From: Volutella citrinella
Lineage: Eukaryota > Ascomycota > Sordariomycetes > Hypocreales > Nectriaceae
Assembly: GCA_034401135.1 (NCBI GenBank)
Contig: JAWZSP010000008.1
Coordinates: 992,001-1,056,000, forward strand
Direction of reading: 5' to 3'
Length of the DNA: 64,000 nt
The position numbers and the translations under genes are program-made. Shown here piece after piece: positions 51,174 to 62,579 of the stretch. The notes beneath the pieces were generated by a model. It worked only from the letters and a program-made list of their open reading frames with translations, made no database searches and was not told where the DNA came from. The stretch's first letter is position 1. Each line of letters begins with the position of its first letter.

Positions 51174-52559
51174 CGCTGGTCTTGCACAAGGTACCTCACT
51201 TAAGGTAGGTACAGAGCACCAAGCTGCGAGTGTATCGTAGGCCCATCCTGCATCTCCTTCGCGGCACCCAAATATTCCATTGCTTCTCGATTCATACCAT
51301 GGACATACAATAATAATAAGAAAGAGAGAGGGGCCGCGGGAAGGGAAGGCCTGAGCTCGCTGAGGGGCCAACCGGGATAGGCCGCATGAGCCCCGTCCCG
51401 GAGACCCCCAGCACCCACATGGCGCATGTCGCATGGCAGCATTGCAGCATGTATCGCCCTGGCCAGGTCTGGGACCTCCGGTTGCATTGAACAGAAGGTT
51501 GCCTCGTTTTTTGCCTTGCAGCTCTGCCGCTACGCTGTCGAAGCCTGGTTGGCATGTTCGCTTCACAGCATCCCTAGCATCCCACTTTCCGATCAACCAG
51601 GAGCGGGGTTGCTCGGCCGTCGTTTCGGCCCATTGGTGCCTCAACAACGACAACAACATCACGATGATGCGATGGTCTCCCCTCCCTTCGAGTCGTCCGA
51701 GAGCCGCATGGCAAACTCTGGGTCGACGGGCCGGCCTGGGCCTTGGGCTTTGGTGTTTGCCTCGTCGGCCGCAATAAATGGCGTAAGCAAGGGCGAAGCA
51801 AATTAATAATAACCGCAAGCCATAGTAATCTAGGTCCTTCAGCTGCGGCAGAGCAATGCCCATCCTCTGGCCGCCCCGGGCTGGGTGGGGTGTTTTTTAT
51901 GTGCCTATTTGACCATGGCAGGCAGGCATCTGTGCGCCAGGGCCCCCCGCGCCACGTCCTTTCTTCCTCGAGACGAGCATCCCGCCAGCAGAACGCCCCG
52001 GCTCTTTCATGCGGCGGTGAGAACACCGCCGTTGGATTTTAATGGCATGGATTCCTTTAACGAATGGCCAGGTCGTCGATCGAATGCACCACCTAAGCCA
52101 TGAATGAATTAGCGGGCCCTGGCGTGCATCATCCAGACTGAGCCTCCGCTTCAAACAAGGATCAACACAAGGCAACCCTCTCCTTCTTGTATCTCCATTG
52201 TTTCCAAATCGCCCCGCTTCTTGATGGAATGCCCCTTCCATCCTTGGCGCAGCTGCCTTGTGGCAACAGCAAACCTGCCGCCTGCATATCGTTATGTTGC
52301 CTTTTTGTCATTTCGGTTCAAGGAGCCTCCTCCACTCCCTGCACTCCATCCTTGAGGCTCCTCGGGGCTTCTCAACCGGACTACTCCATTGGGCCATAGC
52401 TGATCGGCTCTAAGGACGAGGCAACCTTCAGCCTCGTCGCCCACCTCTCCACCATCCTCTCTCCATCAAATCAAATTACACCCACGAAGGTCGACTCCTG
52501 GCTGCTTGCCTTGCCCTGCCTCCCTGGCTGGCTGCCTTCCCGCACATCCCTTCACCTCA

Positions 52560-52600
52560 ACCCTCATCATCAACCTCAACCTCAACCTCACCCTCACCTC
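52560..52600 (+). repeat. CCTCAA/CCTCAC repeat, leader-like
   Basis: Imperfect hexamer units (CCTCATCATCAACCTCAACC and onward) resemble the CT/CA-rich leaders of fungal genes and lie about 50 nt before the ATG at 52650. No downstream coding exon could be assigned. Confidence 0.6.
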
Positions 52601-54850
52601 GAGTCTCCCCTGCTCCCTCGGCCCGCGGCCAGCTCAAACCGCCAGGGCCATGGCTACCCGCGTGTCTTCCGGCCCAGCCGTCGCAACGTAATGACAATCG
52701 TAAGCATTCGCCTTCAGGGGAAATTACAAAAAGAAAACGCGCAACCCGGTGGCTCATCCGAAGTTACCGTTGAGGTGGCCAGCGTCGGCCGCCAAGCATT
52801 GGGATTTCTGCACCCATCATCATCAGGACGAGAAGATGCATGGTGCCTGGGCTTGTGGAAATCCTCTCGCCCGAGCCGTCCTGTCCCGAGCGCCCTGAAA
52901 CGGACACCTCATCCGCACCTCCATCGGGCTTGCACGGAAGCATGTTCATGAGTGCGTGCAATAGATGCCCATGGTCCATTCATCCAGTCGTGGACTGATC
53001 TTCAGGTCCCCTCGTCAACTCGCCTTACATGAGCGACCGACCTTTACCTCCAACATCGATGCTGCACCGTCCTCCGTGATTCCTGTACCGTGATAGCTGC
53101 TGAGCGTAGTCCGTAAGAACCCCTGTTACTTCGTAGTCAAGGCATTGGCAACATGAGGGAAAAAAAAAGGAATTCACCTCCCCCCCCGTCCTCTCCCACC
53201 TCTGCCAGCCAACCCCACGCCCAGCCAAAAAGCCACCGTATCGTCATTCCCCCCTCCGCCCTGACTGATTCATCCATTCCTGGATGTCGGTGGTGCCGAC
53301 ACCATCACGAGTTCAGGCCCGCCCCCCACGCACCCAACGCCTCCCTCAGGTAGGTGACACAGCAACAAACCCCCCCTTCCGCGCAAGATGCGGTGAGAGC
53401 TGTTGGCTTTTGACTCGTCATATTTGTTTAATGCTGTATGCTTTCGCGAATCTGCCCTTAAAACTCGCCACTTCCCCCCCACCCCAGCTCCTCCCACGCT
53501 ACTAGCCATGTTCGGTCTTGGCCGTGGTTTATAAGATCCTTTGCGAGGCAAGACGAGGCGAAGCGCCCGGTTTCTTTATCTTCTCCTTGCTTCTTCTTAC
53601 TTGTTCCTGTTGGGTCACCGAACCGAACACGCCCTTTTGCCTCTTTGCCTCGCCATCAACCCTCGACATGGCGACATCTCCGACGGAACCGTGCCCAGCT
53701 TCCCCAGCGTGATAGGCCATTTGAGTGCAGCCTACACCCAGCATCGCCCCAGCGCCACGCCGTGGGATGTCAGAGACGAACCGAAATTCCCCATATCCGA
53801 GGACGCAGAGAGCGAATCTCTGTGTCAGAGATTCCTCACATGGTGTTGATGGATTACGGACGTGATTATTGCCTTGGCCGTCCGCCTCCGGAACTCGTCG
53901 GCCTTGTCGAGGGTCCGGTCCGGGCCGCTCGTTGGGGGCCAAGTCAAAATCGGCGGCGGGAGCAGGGGTCCAGCGGCCCGATCGATGCAAGGGATTCAAG
54001 GGAACATGTGGATCCACAGGCCGGATTCTCGGTCCCCACCCCACACCACCTCCATGCCATCGGTTCCAATTACAACTGCAATTTTGCGTGATTCAACATC
54101 GCGCCAGGTTACGCTGTTACTTGTGGCTTGAAAAGCATGCCATTTTGTCAGTCACCGGCCAAGACTCGACTGTCACGGCTCCTCCACGGCATGAGGTTGA
54201 GGTTGCCTCCGGTATCATCTACCCACCCACCAAGCTACATGCCATGGGGATTTCAATGTTCAAACAAGATCCAGAGACATATCACAGCTGCGCACGATCG
54301 AACCAGGCCCCGAGGGAGGTTGGTTATTAACTTTTTAAAGTGAATTTATATTTAAACCAAAGCTGAGCTAAAGCGAGGTTTCCCTCCCACTCCCCATCGC
54401 CCGGCCAAAAAAAAAAAAAAAGGATCAGGTTCCAAAACACCGCCGCCAAGGCCAAGGCAAATACCTGGTATGTAAGAATGCCACTCAGCGCCTTACCATG
54501 CAATGCAACCAAGACGCCGTGACTATAATACACAATCTGTCGCTGGGCAATCTGCTGTTCCCGATCAGTCCCGAGCAAGTAGGTGAGCCAGAAAGGGATT
54601 ATTCACCAGTGTTCATCCTGGGGCCAAGCAGATGCCTGAGTTGTGTCACCACTTTGGGTGACAGACTACATGTAGGTATACACTACTAGTAGCCGGACGC
54701 AGACGCCGGTCTGGAAGGAGCCTGACAGCGTGCCAAGAGTTGCTGGTGGTCGCAATCGATCGAGGATCCTTGACCCCCATCACCTGGCTTCACTGCATGT
54801 CGTGGCGCTGCCCCCAACCATTCCGGCGTCATCATTCTTTATATCCTTGT

Positions 54851-57370
54851 TCAAGGGTCATCGTCGAATTTCACGTTGTATTTGGCCACGACGCCAAACA
54901 GTTGGGTACTCGCATCAAATGTTATCCACTTTCCATGCGAGGCGAGCCTGTATCCCAGGGAGAGAATGCGCACCTTTCTCTCCGGCGTCATGGAGGGAAG
55001 TTCAAAGTACTTCTCGTCCTCATCTAGGTGGGACCCACTGAACCAATCCTTGGGGAAATGCTTCTCCGCGTAAATCAGTCCCCGCATAGCATAGTCCTCT
55101 GGAAGTGGTCTGGGTTGGTCCTCCTTTTCCGGTCGCGGAAATTCGCTACCCAGCTCAGGTTTGGGATCGCAAGATGCCAGTAGCTGGTTGAACAGCTCGG
55201 CGGTGAGCTTCCACGGGTATTCCGCCTCAACGTATGACATAGCAGTCGGGTGTTGTGCCAGGTGGCAAAGAAATAGGGCAAACGTATGAATAAATGCCAG
55301 GGTGTTGGTATCCCCCCATCGGCTGATCACGATCTTGACAATCCTGATGGCAAAATTTAGAGACTTGCGGAACGTCTCATCGGCCGCGGGCTCGACAATC
55401 GAGCTACCCTCCATAGGGACATCGGCATCATCTGACTTGGAAGCCATGGCCCGCATCAGAACATTCGACTCTGAGCCATAGCCAAGGAGCGAACAGCCAG
55501 TGGATATGCCGATGAAGTAGCCTGCCTCGAGCCACCGCTTGGTCGTCCGGCCGATGTGATTGTCCAAGAGGGAGAGGAATTCTTCCATGGCCTCCTCCAG
55601 CTTGTCCTTGGATTTGCCGGAGAACAGGATACCGTGGGCCCGCACGAAGGCAGCATCGATCGGGGGCAGGCGTGTTGTGCTCGATGTAAGCAAGGGGTCG
55701 AACAGAGTCATGACACTCTCGCGCGCGCTAGGGAAAGGCATGGGCACGCAAAGGCTTTTTGCGTAAAAGAAAAGCTGCTGCAATGCATTGGGTCGGGCTA
55801 GAATCGCTAGGTGGTGATAAAGGCGGCCAGTAGTGGGGGACTTGTCAGATGCTTTGCTGTACCAATGGCGCGAGACACCAGTCCAGACCTCGCGATCTCT
55901 GATATCATCGTCCTCGATGGCCATGCGGTAGCGTCCGAGGTCGCCTAGGCACTCGATCCATGTATCTTCAAATGCTGGTACTGTTTCATACAGTAGTGCC
56001 ATCATACTGTATGCCAAGTACAAGAACGTCAGCATATGCTCCAGGGAGCTAGGGAGCTTTCTTCGCAGAAGCTCCAAGAATGAATGGATGCCGTGACGCC
56101 ACATTCTGGCTGGCATGGCGTACTTTGAAGCCAGCCGACGTAATGGGGGACTAGCCGAGGGGTGTTGGCTGGCGAGAAAGAAGTCGTGATGTTCGTGCAG
56201 CAGCGTTCGGTGTAGTGCGATCAGTGCTTGCCACTGCTCGTTATTCAGCTTCGAGTTTGCGTCCTTATTTGACGACTGCGCATTGTCTACTTCTATGCAT
56301 TTGGTTTCAACCATGACCAGCCCGGCATAGATGCCCTTGACCTCGGCAACCAGCTGGTCTTGCGATATAGGACGGGTCTCAGGCTGCTTCATCATAGTTA
56401 TGGATTCTGTGCTATGTGAAAGAGAAGATGTGGCTTGGGTAGAGTGCGAGCAGGTCGATACAACAGCCTTGGTTGGGTTCAGCGGTCGAGGGGAGATGGT
56501 AGCCTGCATCTGGACTGCCCGTGACTGTGGGTGGTGTTGAGGCTTGGGCCCGGGCCCGGGATCTTCCCACAACGTTCTTCCAGACGCGTTGGCGTTTCGA
56601 GCGCGGCTGCGTTGCGGAGAAGCTTGTGTTGGAGGCGTCTTGGCCCTCTTCACATCCCGTACCTCTTGTCCATCATCTTCTTGGCCGCTCATGGGGCCCG
56701 AGCCTGGGCTACCGCTTCGCTCGTCCTCGTCCGGTGTTCGTCGCTTTTTCGCCGATTGCTGGTTTGCAGAGGTTGGTCTAAGCGATACGAATTAGCGACC
56801 TGGATGAGATCTTGACACCAAGAAGGGCAGGGAGCGGGCGAGGAAGAGAAGACAAGGGAGGAGCAGGCCACGCACTTCTGAGTAGCCGTTCCCGGCGCAT
56901 CAGCGCTCTGCGCAGCGAGAGCCTGGGCATCGGTAACTCTGGCAGTTCCCAAGGCTCTTTCGAGATCTTCTTGGTCCCATCCCGGGTGCGCATCAGGATC
57001 ATCTTCAACGTGCTTCCGAAATTCCTCGTCGCCTTCGAACGTTTTACCGCACGAAGGCGCGGGACACTGCAACTTGGGCGTACCCGATTCCTTTCGGTTC
57101 GAGGTACGCAGATAGTTGACCCATTGCTTAGTTATATCCATTGTAGAGTTGAATATGTGCTGCTATCGGCGTCGAAAGCGTGTCGAGATGGCGGAGCCGC
57201 AGCGTCGATAGCAGCGATGTTGATGTTGGGCGAATGGAGTATACCCTTCAGGCGCCAAGGTCTGGTGGTTCGCAAATGGTTCGCCAGAGAGCAGGCAAGG
57301 GTGTCGAGAGCCGCAATGGGTGTGGAACTACCTGTTGGAGGGGGGGGGCCTTATTAGCGTCTTGAGCCAT
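54851..57370 (-). CDS. Est1-type DNA/RNA-binding domain protein with N-terminal zinc finger
   Basis: A multi-exon gene of about 749 residues. Exon 1 (57370-57332) encodes MAQDANKAPPLQQ and ends CAG at a GTAGTT donor. Exon 2 is taken as 57159-56876; an acceptor at 57126 is also possible, and an ATG at 57141 would give a 730-residue form without exon 1. Exon 2 carries one C2H2-like finger (QCPAPSCGKTFEGDEEFRKH, C-X4-C-X12-H with a later His). The intron 56875-56778 has GTGCGT and TTAG ends, and the split Lys codon restores frame into a basic stretch (SAKKRRTPDEDE) that could be a nuclear localisation signal. Exon 3 (56777-54851) has a disordered region and then the helical domain: LASQHPSASPPLRRLASKYA, MPARMWRHGIHSFLELLRR, FLYLAYSMMALLYETVP, GRLYHHLAILARP. 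These blocks are typical of the Est1/SMG-type domain of Pezizomycotina. A role in telomere or mRNA surveillance is inferred from the domain only. Confidence 0.85.
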
Positions 57371-60300
57371 GGTGACAAGGTAGAGTGGTTCGCCTCAGAC
57401 TAGTTGCCTTGTTTTGTCGTAATCAAATCACGCTTCGTTCACGGCTCAGTGAATTATAGTGCACTGAGTGCTGAGGGCAGGTGCGCTGGCGCCTGGAGCG
57501 TTGGCTGGCAGTGGCGAGCGACAGTGTGACAAGGGCCTTGGGTGGCGGAGCGTGGCCGAATGACTGCCTGTGGCCTGCCTATAGGCAGCACCCGCCAGGT
57601 TTTGCCATGACGGGGCGGCTTATAGCAGCCAGTGGCATCGAAACACCCAAGGGTTGGTGACTGGGGCGGAAGCAGAGATAGGAATGAATCAATCTTACCG
57701 GCTGGTGATTTCCCAAGCAATTAGTAATGTCAATGCTCAACTCAGCTGGGCTGTGCTAGGGTGGCTGCCAGGGGAAATATTCGTCCGTAAACCCAAGACC
57801 AGCCAGCGTGAAGGGAGAGCCGAGCTTTCAAATGGTGGTGGTGGCAAAAACAAAGCCAGGAGTGCGTCACGTCCAAATGCGAGACCGAGACGACAGAATC
57901 AGATGTCGTGTTCCAACCATTCAAGTAGCTAACAGACGTATGAAAAGGTGTTAGAGCTGAAGTTCTCAAAGTCAAGGAGCCTCAAGAGATTTATACAGAA
58001 ATCCTCTCAGCCCAGGCGACCCAGGAAGCGCAGAGGAGGGCCTTGCTTGGTGCCTTTTTTTTTTTTTACACGCCCCCCTTCCCCTCGCTCATAGTCAGCC
58101 CAAGCCGCCCAAGCATGAGTTTTTTTGCTTGAGTGACCAGTCGATTGTGTCCTTTCAATTCAATAGCCTTTAATACACGAGCATGCTCAGGCGGTCTGCG
58201 GGCAGCCGCGAAGTCTCGACGGTAACAGACATCTATTCTCATTCCGCAGCGAAGCTCAACGCACCGGCAAACGAAAAGCGAACCACAAGCGGGAGGCCGA
58301 TGCACGTACGCCTTCCGGGCTCAGATACGGCTCAAAGCCTTCCCCTCTAACGATGACTGTGAGACGGGATGCGCCTGAGTGAGTGGTTCGGTGGTTCGCG
58401 GCCAACGCCAGAGCAGAGCCTCATCGCTTGACATCAGGATGCTGTCTGTCCCCGTTCCAACTTTCCATGCTACCATTACTCTTTCTCCATTTCCAAGGCA
58501 TTCCACCCGTTCTCATCCTTCTCCAGCCGTATGTAGCCAGCCCACCCTCCCCACGTCCCTCGAGTGACCCCAATGCAGCCGTATAAATAAAACCCGCGCC
58601 CCTAGTTGTAAGTCCACCCTGAAGGAATTCGTCGGATGAGGACCACAGGGTTCCTCCCAGTGTTCATATCGACGCCCGGCTTCGCACAACAAAAGCCTTG
58701 TACCATCCCCGGTCAGCGAAAAGGCATCCCTCCTTCCCATCCGGTTCTAAGGATCGCAGGCGTCGCGCCCTGGCATTTGCGCATTCTTCCCGAATAATAC
58801 ATTTTGGCCGAGGCAAAAAAGAGGCCATGCGGTGCTTGAACCCGCGCCCAGGAGTCCGCCCAAGAATGGTCGATATTGTCCTTCTGTTGGCTGCCGTGTT
58901 GCTGCCGGGGCTTCGGATGTAAGCCAGCACTTCGTTGAAGAGCCAACCATCTTCCGCAACAATGCTGGCTTCATGCGCTCCCAATTTACGGCTCCCTGCA
59001 GAGAAGCCACTGCCAGTTGTTTCTCTAGGCGCTTGCTGATGTTGCCTATGCGGCTGAGAGGGGGCAATTGTGAGCCATCCATCCGACGCCTCGCGGGGAT
59101 GGACACGAGACCACCAACGGAGGCGAGAGGACTGTAATTATTCTAGGCAGCCAAGGGCCTTTGGTTACCATGTCTTGATATGTGCAAGTGCATCATCCGG
59201 TTGATCATGGCCTGGCATATGAGGCCCAGGAGTTGAGACGTTTCTCTTACCTCAACCAACTTGACTAGCGAGTCAACGCATTTGCGTACGGTGTCGGAGT
59301 CTCGGAGACACCTCAACCTCTCGGCAACTCAAGTGCAGACCCGGTGAAACAAGATGGCGTTTCGGTCCTACCTGGGGCGCCTGGACGGGTCGGCATCGAG
59401 CTCTGACGATGAGGCAGCAAATATGAATGAGACAGTTGTGGAACGTCAAGAAGGCAAACGAAGGAGGTTTGTGTAGGGCCTGGTTGTGAACATATCCGAA
59501 TGCTGTGTAGCCTCCTATTTATGTTCTCGACCACTCGGGTTCGTCATCACACAGACTATTCAGTATCACGAGGGGCCAATATCCTATCCCTCCCAGCTAC
59601 CTGGTTTGTCCCGCCCTATCACAGCGACCCCTCAGCATGTTGCACATGCCCTTTCCGCGTGAGAACGGAGGCTGAAGGCGTTCGCACACCGATCATTGTC
59701 TATGATGGTCATTCTCCACGACAAGGTTGCACGATCGGCAGCCGACCTAACACGAGCTCTTGGCTTCTGCACGGTGAATGACGGATGTACGCCCTCCCTC
59801 ACCGAAAGCGATGTACGACACCAAAACACAATTCACCCTGTCCCGCTGCGCTGACCGACTCTGTCTCTCGGGTAGTTGTAAAGAGGCAAACAGCCAGTTA
59901 CGGCGACTTGCCCCAGCCGACTCGCCCATCTGATAGTGTGCATGGTGGCTTAAGGCGGTCGGATTGCAGTCACATTTGCCTCAATCTCGCCTTGCCTATT
60001 TCTAGACATCAGGCTCGCAGTTTAACCAACCGGATCCCGCGAGCAGGCGTGCTGGGCGGGCACCGGCCGGCACTATCGATTGCGAGCTCGTGAGGCTTGC
60101 AGCCCGCCTGACGGGAATGTGCAATATACAAACACAATGCAGTGCCACAACTCCATGTCCAGCATATGAGGTCCCGTTGAATTGTCGGCAGATGACCTTG
60201 GAAAAGTTGGCCTTGGGCTTCTATCCTGTGGGGGTCAAATCGATTCCCCCTTGAATTGCCCTGGAAAACGTGGTCGGACCTGGCCTCAAGAACTGAGGGT

Positions 60301-60675
60301 CACAGGGGCGGCAGGCCTCAGTCATTTTGTTTTTTGGCGGCCTCAACACGCCCAAGACGGTGAACTGACATCTCAGATAGTGACGATACATGGTAGCATC
60401 GGGTAATAACCCGGCACATGCTTCCTTGTTGATTGGGCGCCACTTGTGATGTATAACATTTCTATTCGGAGGGTTCATGTTCAAGGTGTGCGCTGCAGGT
60501 CCGAGCGAGATATCTGATACAATAAAAAACAAAGTGTACGTGTGTACGTACGATGTTTCCCCTTCTCTCATAACCCTCGTAAGAGCCCAGATGGTACTGG
60601 CGAATCGGTGTCGTCGTTGCGCCTTACCCTGAAGCAAAGCCGTAATGCTCCAGCGATAGGTTCTCGTAAGGTCGC
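57371..60675. other. Intergenic stretch, about 3.3 kb
   Basis: The first several hundred bases are the upstream region of the Est1-type gene. A 13-base T run lies at 58055-58067. A TATAAATAA at 58582-58590 precedes a short ATG frame at 58636-58797 (listed separately). Other frames up to 119 codons lack domains. The final part (60420-60675) is downstream of the dehydratase stop codon. Confidence 0.45.
58636..58797 (+). other. Speculative 53-codon frame behind a TATA-like element
   Basis: An ATG frame of 53 residues lies 46 nt downstream of a TATAAATAA sequence (58582-58590). The N-terminus is weakly hydrophobic (MRTTGFLPVFISTPGFAQ), followed by QKPC, which resembles a minimal signal peptide, but only one cysteine is present. 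It is equally compatible with chance. I do not recognise it. Confidence 0.15.
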
Positions 60676-62255
60676 TCAACAACGAAAGCGTTCGTACTCC
60701 TTGGCCTCTCGCAGTTTTGCCTCGATTTTTTCGATGGTCTCAGCATCATAAATCGCTGTCAAGGGCTTCTCGGCCTTGAACACTTCCTTTTCATGCCGCA
60801 CGGCCTCTTCCTTTGTCATGCAAACCAGTTCACTGATTCGTAGCGTAGAACACTTCTGGGTGTCTTTGCCCTCACCAAGCACAGACATGCTGCTGCTTGC
60901 AGGTCGCTCCCAGCGTATCAGTACAAGCTTCGTTGGGATACCGGTAATAGCGCTGCGGCCGTGGTAAAGTTCTTCAACAAGGAATGCAACGTCGCCAGGT
61001 GTCAGAGGAAGCTTGAGTCCAATAGTGTCGGCCCCAGGGGTTGTCAGGCGGGCGAGCTTATCCTCAATGCCCTGTGCGTGAGACAGGATGCCATCATACA
61101 TGCGATCGCGTCCCTTCGCTGGTAGGTAGTCCAGCGGGTAGCCAGTAATTTTGAGGATCACATGGTTCGCAGCTGTCATGCCGAAGATGGCAGGCATGGT
61201 ACCAAGAACTGGCAGGATGCGAACTCGAAAGTTTGCCATTGGTCCGAGATCTCCCACAGTGCCTTTCTTGAACTCCTCTTCCGGCAGGGGTAGTAGCTCT
61301 GCTTTGCCTTCGCCAGTCTTCTCGGTCGAGTACACCACAGGGATACCGCTGGTGATCCCTTGAAGCTTCAGTCTTCGGCGGGTGGCCCGAGACAAGCCAT
61401 CATCCGTGCTCGTTCCGATATCTCCAACCACAATTCGGGTGGGGTCGCTCTTGACGCCGGCTCCCATGGAGCTGATGACGGGGATCTTGTTTTCGTAGCA
61501 ATATTTAAGGAGTGCGACCTTGGTTTCAATATTGTCGATGGCATCGACAACGAAGTCTGGAGCGCGACCGTCCTCTGCCCAGGGGCCTAGCATGCGTGGC
61601 GCAACATCGGCATCAAACTTCTCCTGCTGCAGATCGAACTTGACCCAAGGGGCGATGGCCATCAGGCGTCGCTGCAGGCACTGGACTTTTGAGATTCCCA
61701 CATCAGACAGCGTAGCTACGGCATGCCGATTGAGTGAGCTCAGTGTCACCTGATCGAAATCAATGAGTCTGATCTTGGACGCGCCAGAGCGTGCAAGTGA
61801 GGCGGTGCAGTGCGAACCCACGCCTCCGCAACCGACGACGATGACGAATGAATCTCGCAGCTTCTGTAGCCCTTCAGGTGTAAGAAAGACACGATTGCGA
61901 GCTAGCTGCTCTAGAATGAGCTCCTCGTCAAAATCTCCAGCTTGTGCTCGCTTTGCCAGGGCCATGTTTCGCAAATCTTCCTTGTCCAGCGGTGGCGGCG
62001 CTGAGCTGCCGCCAAAGCTGTTCAGCTGCAATTACAGTCAGCAATTGAATTGAAGAAAAACATCATTCGCATAATTACTGATTGCAGGCTGCCAGCATCT
62101 CGTGAAATCGAGTCTTTGAGCTCTGAAAGCCGTTCGTTTCTTTCCAGAGCTTGATAGGACAGAAGCAAGGAGGCTACGGTGGCGCCCGACAGCACAGCCG
62201 TCGCAAAGAGCTGGAACCGTGGGTTTGAAAGGGTATCTGACAAGAATGAGGACAT
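60676..62255 (-). CDS. TCD1: tRNA threonylcarbamoyladenosine dehydratase (ThiF/TcdA family)
   Basis: Two exons give 508 residues. Exon 1 (62255-62079) begins MSSFLSDTLSNPRFQ and has a membrane helix at about 14-34; the first true ATG is at 62255. The intron (62078-62026, 53 nt) starts GTAATT, has CTGACTG near the acceptor and ends GCAG. Exon 2 (62025-60676) reads LNSFGGSSAPPPLDKEDLRN and onward. The E1-like adenylation fold is clear: nucleotide motif VVGCGGVGSH (about 122-131), LIDFDQVTLSSLNRHAV (147-163), VVDAIDNIETKVALL and SSMGAGVKSDPTRI (244-257). Fungal Tcd1 and Tcd2 are outer-mitochondrial-membrane enzymes that, with ATP, convert t6A37 of ANN-decoding tRNAs to the cyclic form; the N-terminal anchor fits. 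Tcd1 versus Tcd2 cannot be separated by eye. It is divergent from the neighbouring gene starting at 62580, with which it shares a 324-nt intergenic region. Confidence 0.92.
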
Positions 62256-62579
62256 TTTTAATACATTACTAGGGTGCAATCCGAGTTCCTGAACTTCGTC
62301 ACTAAATTTGGCATCTGGCGAGGCCCCAGAAATTTGATGCTTGGCGCGAATTCTCCTTAGTCAGCAGAGCTAGCCACCGCCGTGAATCCATGATCCATCT
62401 TTTCGGCACCACTCCCGTATCCCACCCATATCATCTGACCCAAGCTTGTAGCTCTGCGACCGGCCGGTCCTAGGTACCGCCCATCGACATCGATACCACG
62501 ATCCGACTAAGGCGCGCCCAAGAGCGCATCACTGCGACTGCCTCGATTGAAGCACCGGACAAATCCGTCAGACGACGCC
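62256..62579. promoter_or_regulatory. Divergent promoter between the tRNA dehydratase and the right-edge gene
   Basis: The two start codons face away from each other across 324 nt, so both promoters must lie here. The region contains C/T-rich tracts near 62396-62450. No clear TATA box is seen. Both products probably act at mitochondria, so shared regulation is plausible but is inference. Confidence 0.6.

Larger units (their letters stand above)
48975..54850. other. Gene-free stretch of about 5.9 kb
   Basis: No gene is supported. The AT-richer first part (49000-49560) follows the GRDP-like gene and includes a TACGGAGTAG motif at 49472-49481. A minus-strand frame at 51141-51863 starts with ATG and a hydrophobic segment, but its end runs into the GTG microsatellite and it has no domain. 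At 52560-52650 a C/A/T-rich, leader-like tract precedes an ATG in good context, but the frame closes after 13 codons. A 15-base A run lies at 54407-54421. The final part is downstream of the Est1-type gene's stop codon. Confidence 0.45.

Noticed and set aside
51141..51863. 240-codon minus-strand frame starting with ATG and a hydrophobic helix
   Set aside because: The end is a microsatellite-encoded threonine run, the middle lacks any domain, and it overlaps equally long plus-strand frames; treated as chance.
58820..58900. Minus-strand GGGTTCAAGC resembling a tRNA T-arm
   Set aside because: The flanking bases do not pair as a T stem and no anticodon or acceptor stem can be drawn.
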